From positions 20,724,001 to 20,788,000 of the forward strand of contig NC_064437.1 of assembly GCF_023343835.1 (NCBI RefSeq): DNA of 64,000 bases, written 5' to 3'. Positions 62,084 to 64,000 of this stretch are shown here, piece after piece. How positions within the stretch are numbered: the first letter of the stretch is position 1; every line of letters begins with the position of its first letter. This stretch comes from Lagopus muta. Lineage: Eukaryota > Chordata > Aves > Galliformes > Phasianidae. The notes below the pieces were generated by a model. The model searched no databases, was not told the DNA's origin, and was given only the letters and a program-made list of their open reading frames with translations. The translations under genes and the position numbers were made by a program.

Positions 62084-62137
62084 CATCCTACACATTACAG
62101 CTCCCTCCTTCATCCTACACGCTAAAGTTCCCTCATT
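62084..62137. repeat. Tandem duplication, 27-bp unit
   Basis: CATCCTACACATTACAGCTC and its continuation at 62084-62110 is repeated, with several substitutions, at 62111-62137 (CATCCTACACGCTAAAGTTC). Together with the 15-bp and 18-bp duplications it makes three tandem duplications within about 630 bases. Confidence 0.8.
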
Positions 62138-64000
62138 CGGCATGCAAAAGTCACATCAAAAGCTGAATACAAGGATTATGCTCAATGTAAAAATGCTCTT
62201 TGTGATGTACAATTGAAGACATTCAAGTTATTTACTAAACAGGTTTTATATTATTTTCTCTGTAATTATAGAAGTTTTAAACTTAAGTCAATTATGTGCA
62301 GCATGTAAACATCTCATTTTTGAAGGTCAAAAAATTATATAAATTTTCACTATTTTCTTCAAAGTTTTTCTTTGTAATCTAACCTTTCTTGTTGTAAAGA
62401 ACTCTCTTGTCTACAAAGAAAATTCCCATAGGACCTGGAACTGTATTAAATATTACAGCTCTAGAAAACAAACAAACAAAAACAAAAACAAAAAATACCA
62501 CCAGAATGAAACAAACCCCAAAAGCTTAACATAGTAGTTTATAACTGTACCTGAAGTACACCAGTATACTCTGAAAATGAATTCAACTACTGCCTTTTGA
62601 TTTTTTTTCTTATTATATTAGTCATTTGAGACATTTATTTGCACTAAGAAGCCAAGCACTTGAGTCAAGTAGTACCACATCCCCTGAGCTGTCTCAAGAA
62701 AAGCTGTAAGTCTAGCTAGATATAGGCATGATTCAGGATGACAGAACTCAGCACTCGGTATTTAACAGGATGGAAATGCATTTAGAAAATATCAGAAATC
62801 CAGTTGCAAACTATGGAATTGTATAATTTCAAAGTCAAATGGAAAAAATCTACACTTAAAATTTGGAATACACACTCAGATAACTCATTTAATCAGTCAC
62901 TAAACAGAGTATCTGCAGTAAATATTTTAAATTGACAATGCCAAGGAAGCAGCCATGTAAATATTTCAACTACTTTTTGGATGTAGTCTGCTGTAGTATT
63001 AACTACAGTCAGTGGAAAAAATAAAGAAAATTACAGGACACAGCGTTGGGATATCTTCTTTGAATTTACTGAATTCCTTCCAAAATGCCTTATGGAAGGA
63101 CTATTTAGTATTCATTGCCATGCTCCTGTACAGCAACGGCTGGTTAATCTTATAAAATGTACAGAAAAGGAAAAACATTAGCACTACAAACAGGGTTATT
63201 TGGGTCTACCTTGTCATTTTTAGTATATGAGCTGTTGGGCTTACCACAGAGAGAAAAAATAATTCTAGTAGTTAACTGAAAATTAAATAGCTAAAGTAGG
63301 AATTTACTGACTAGAATGTCTAAAAAAAAATCAGTGAAATAAATTGCCTTTTCTTCCCTTTTCAAGGTCAGCATTAAGATGCCATACCGACTGTATTACA
63401 CAATTGCATCACATTGTGGACATGAGGAACGATTAACCCTTAATTCAACACACTCAGACTTAAGGGCTGGCCTAACCATGGCATAAACATTTCTACTGCC
63501 CCTTAATATTGCCATTTACTTATCACTGCTCCTCTAGGAAAACACATTCCCCTCTCTTCTCCACTAAGTAACCTCAAAACCAAAGCCAGTCATAAGTATG
63601 GCAGGCAGAGCAATGTGCAGCTGCCAAAATGACCTTAACAGCTCAGTGACATAACTGAGAGGAACTGGAAGGGGAGTGGGAAGAGGAAAGGGTTTCCAAC
63701 TACTTTCTGAAAAGGTGTATCAGAAGGGAAAATACAGTCCTTAAAAGAGGAAAAATAAAAATAAAACAAAAACACCAGCAACTTTTCCTTAAGTTTCCTT
63801 TCTTTTGTTATCTTTCTAAAATACATATATACAGTTTGTTCCCGGAAATGTCTGAAATGCCTTCTGGTAGCTTTTAAATAAACACGAAAACCTCCTTCAA
63901 AGAGTGCAAATAATGACAGAGGGAAGCATTTCTGGACAATTGTACAGATGTAATCAAAGGTCAGGAATCACCCTCTAATGAAAATGCATATCGTGCTTTT
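62138..64000. other. Unique AT-rich sequence, nothing recognised
   Basis: No gene was recognised. A (CAAA)n/(CAAAAA)n simple repeat lies at 62465-62496. Frames up to 69 codons have no recognisable content. Confidence 0.6.

Noticed and set aside
1..64000. CRISPR arrays, tRNA or rRNA genes, endogenous retroviruses, bacterial-type operons
   Set aside because: No regularly spaced repeats, no cloverleaf sequences with A/B boxes, no LTR pairs or retroviral protein motifs, and no packed gene layout were seen.

Overview
The window reads as non-coding DNA from a vertebrate nuclear genome, most likely a bird. The evidence is four fragments of CR1 (chicken repeat 1) non-LTR retrotransposons with the typical 3' end of short ATTCTATGAT-type repeats, a low overall repeat load, no Alu- or B1-like SINEs, generally AT-rich and CpG-poor sequence, and no dense gene content. 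A reptile is possible, but CR1 ends like these are characteristic of birds. I see no prokaryotic genes, operons, CRISPR arrays, tRNA or rRNA genes, and no complete protein-coding gene. Almost all open frames are short and fit chance.

Layout. Positions 1-39 kb are mainly unique AT-rich sequence with homopolymers, small tandem duplications and a few near-perfect inverted repeats. Within it, 34949-35112 has unusually good splice sites at both ends and could be an exon, possibly of a non-coding RNA. Positions 39.45-40.57 kb are the only clearly CpG-rich part. It consists of two small CpG clusters with strong G-quadruplex-forming runs, separated by AT-rich sequence and a 23-base poly(A), and it contains the longest open frame in the window (282 codons, minus strand). 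This is the best promoter or first-exon candidate. Positions 41-49 kb are AT-rich and hold a degraded MIR-like SINE near 44.5 kb. Positions 49-55.2 kb hold the CR1 fragments, including an oppositely oriented pair at 54.0-55.1 kb; the minus-strand member retains the C-terminal coding remnant of CR1 ORF2. At 56988-57277 on the minus strand there is a plausible coding exon with a good acceptor and a coherent peptide that I cannot assign to a family. Positions 57.3-64 kb are again unique AT-rich sequence with simple repeats and three small tandem duplications.

The picture is an intergenic or long-intronic region with one probable CpG-type promoter and a few candidate exons. No new biological system can be demonstrated from the sequence alone. 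The best leads are the CpG-rich block at 39.5-40.6 kb, the minus-strand exon candidate at 57 kb, and the spliced-exon candidate at 35 kb.
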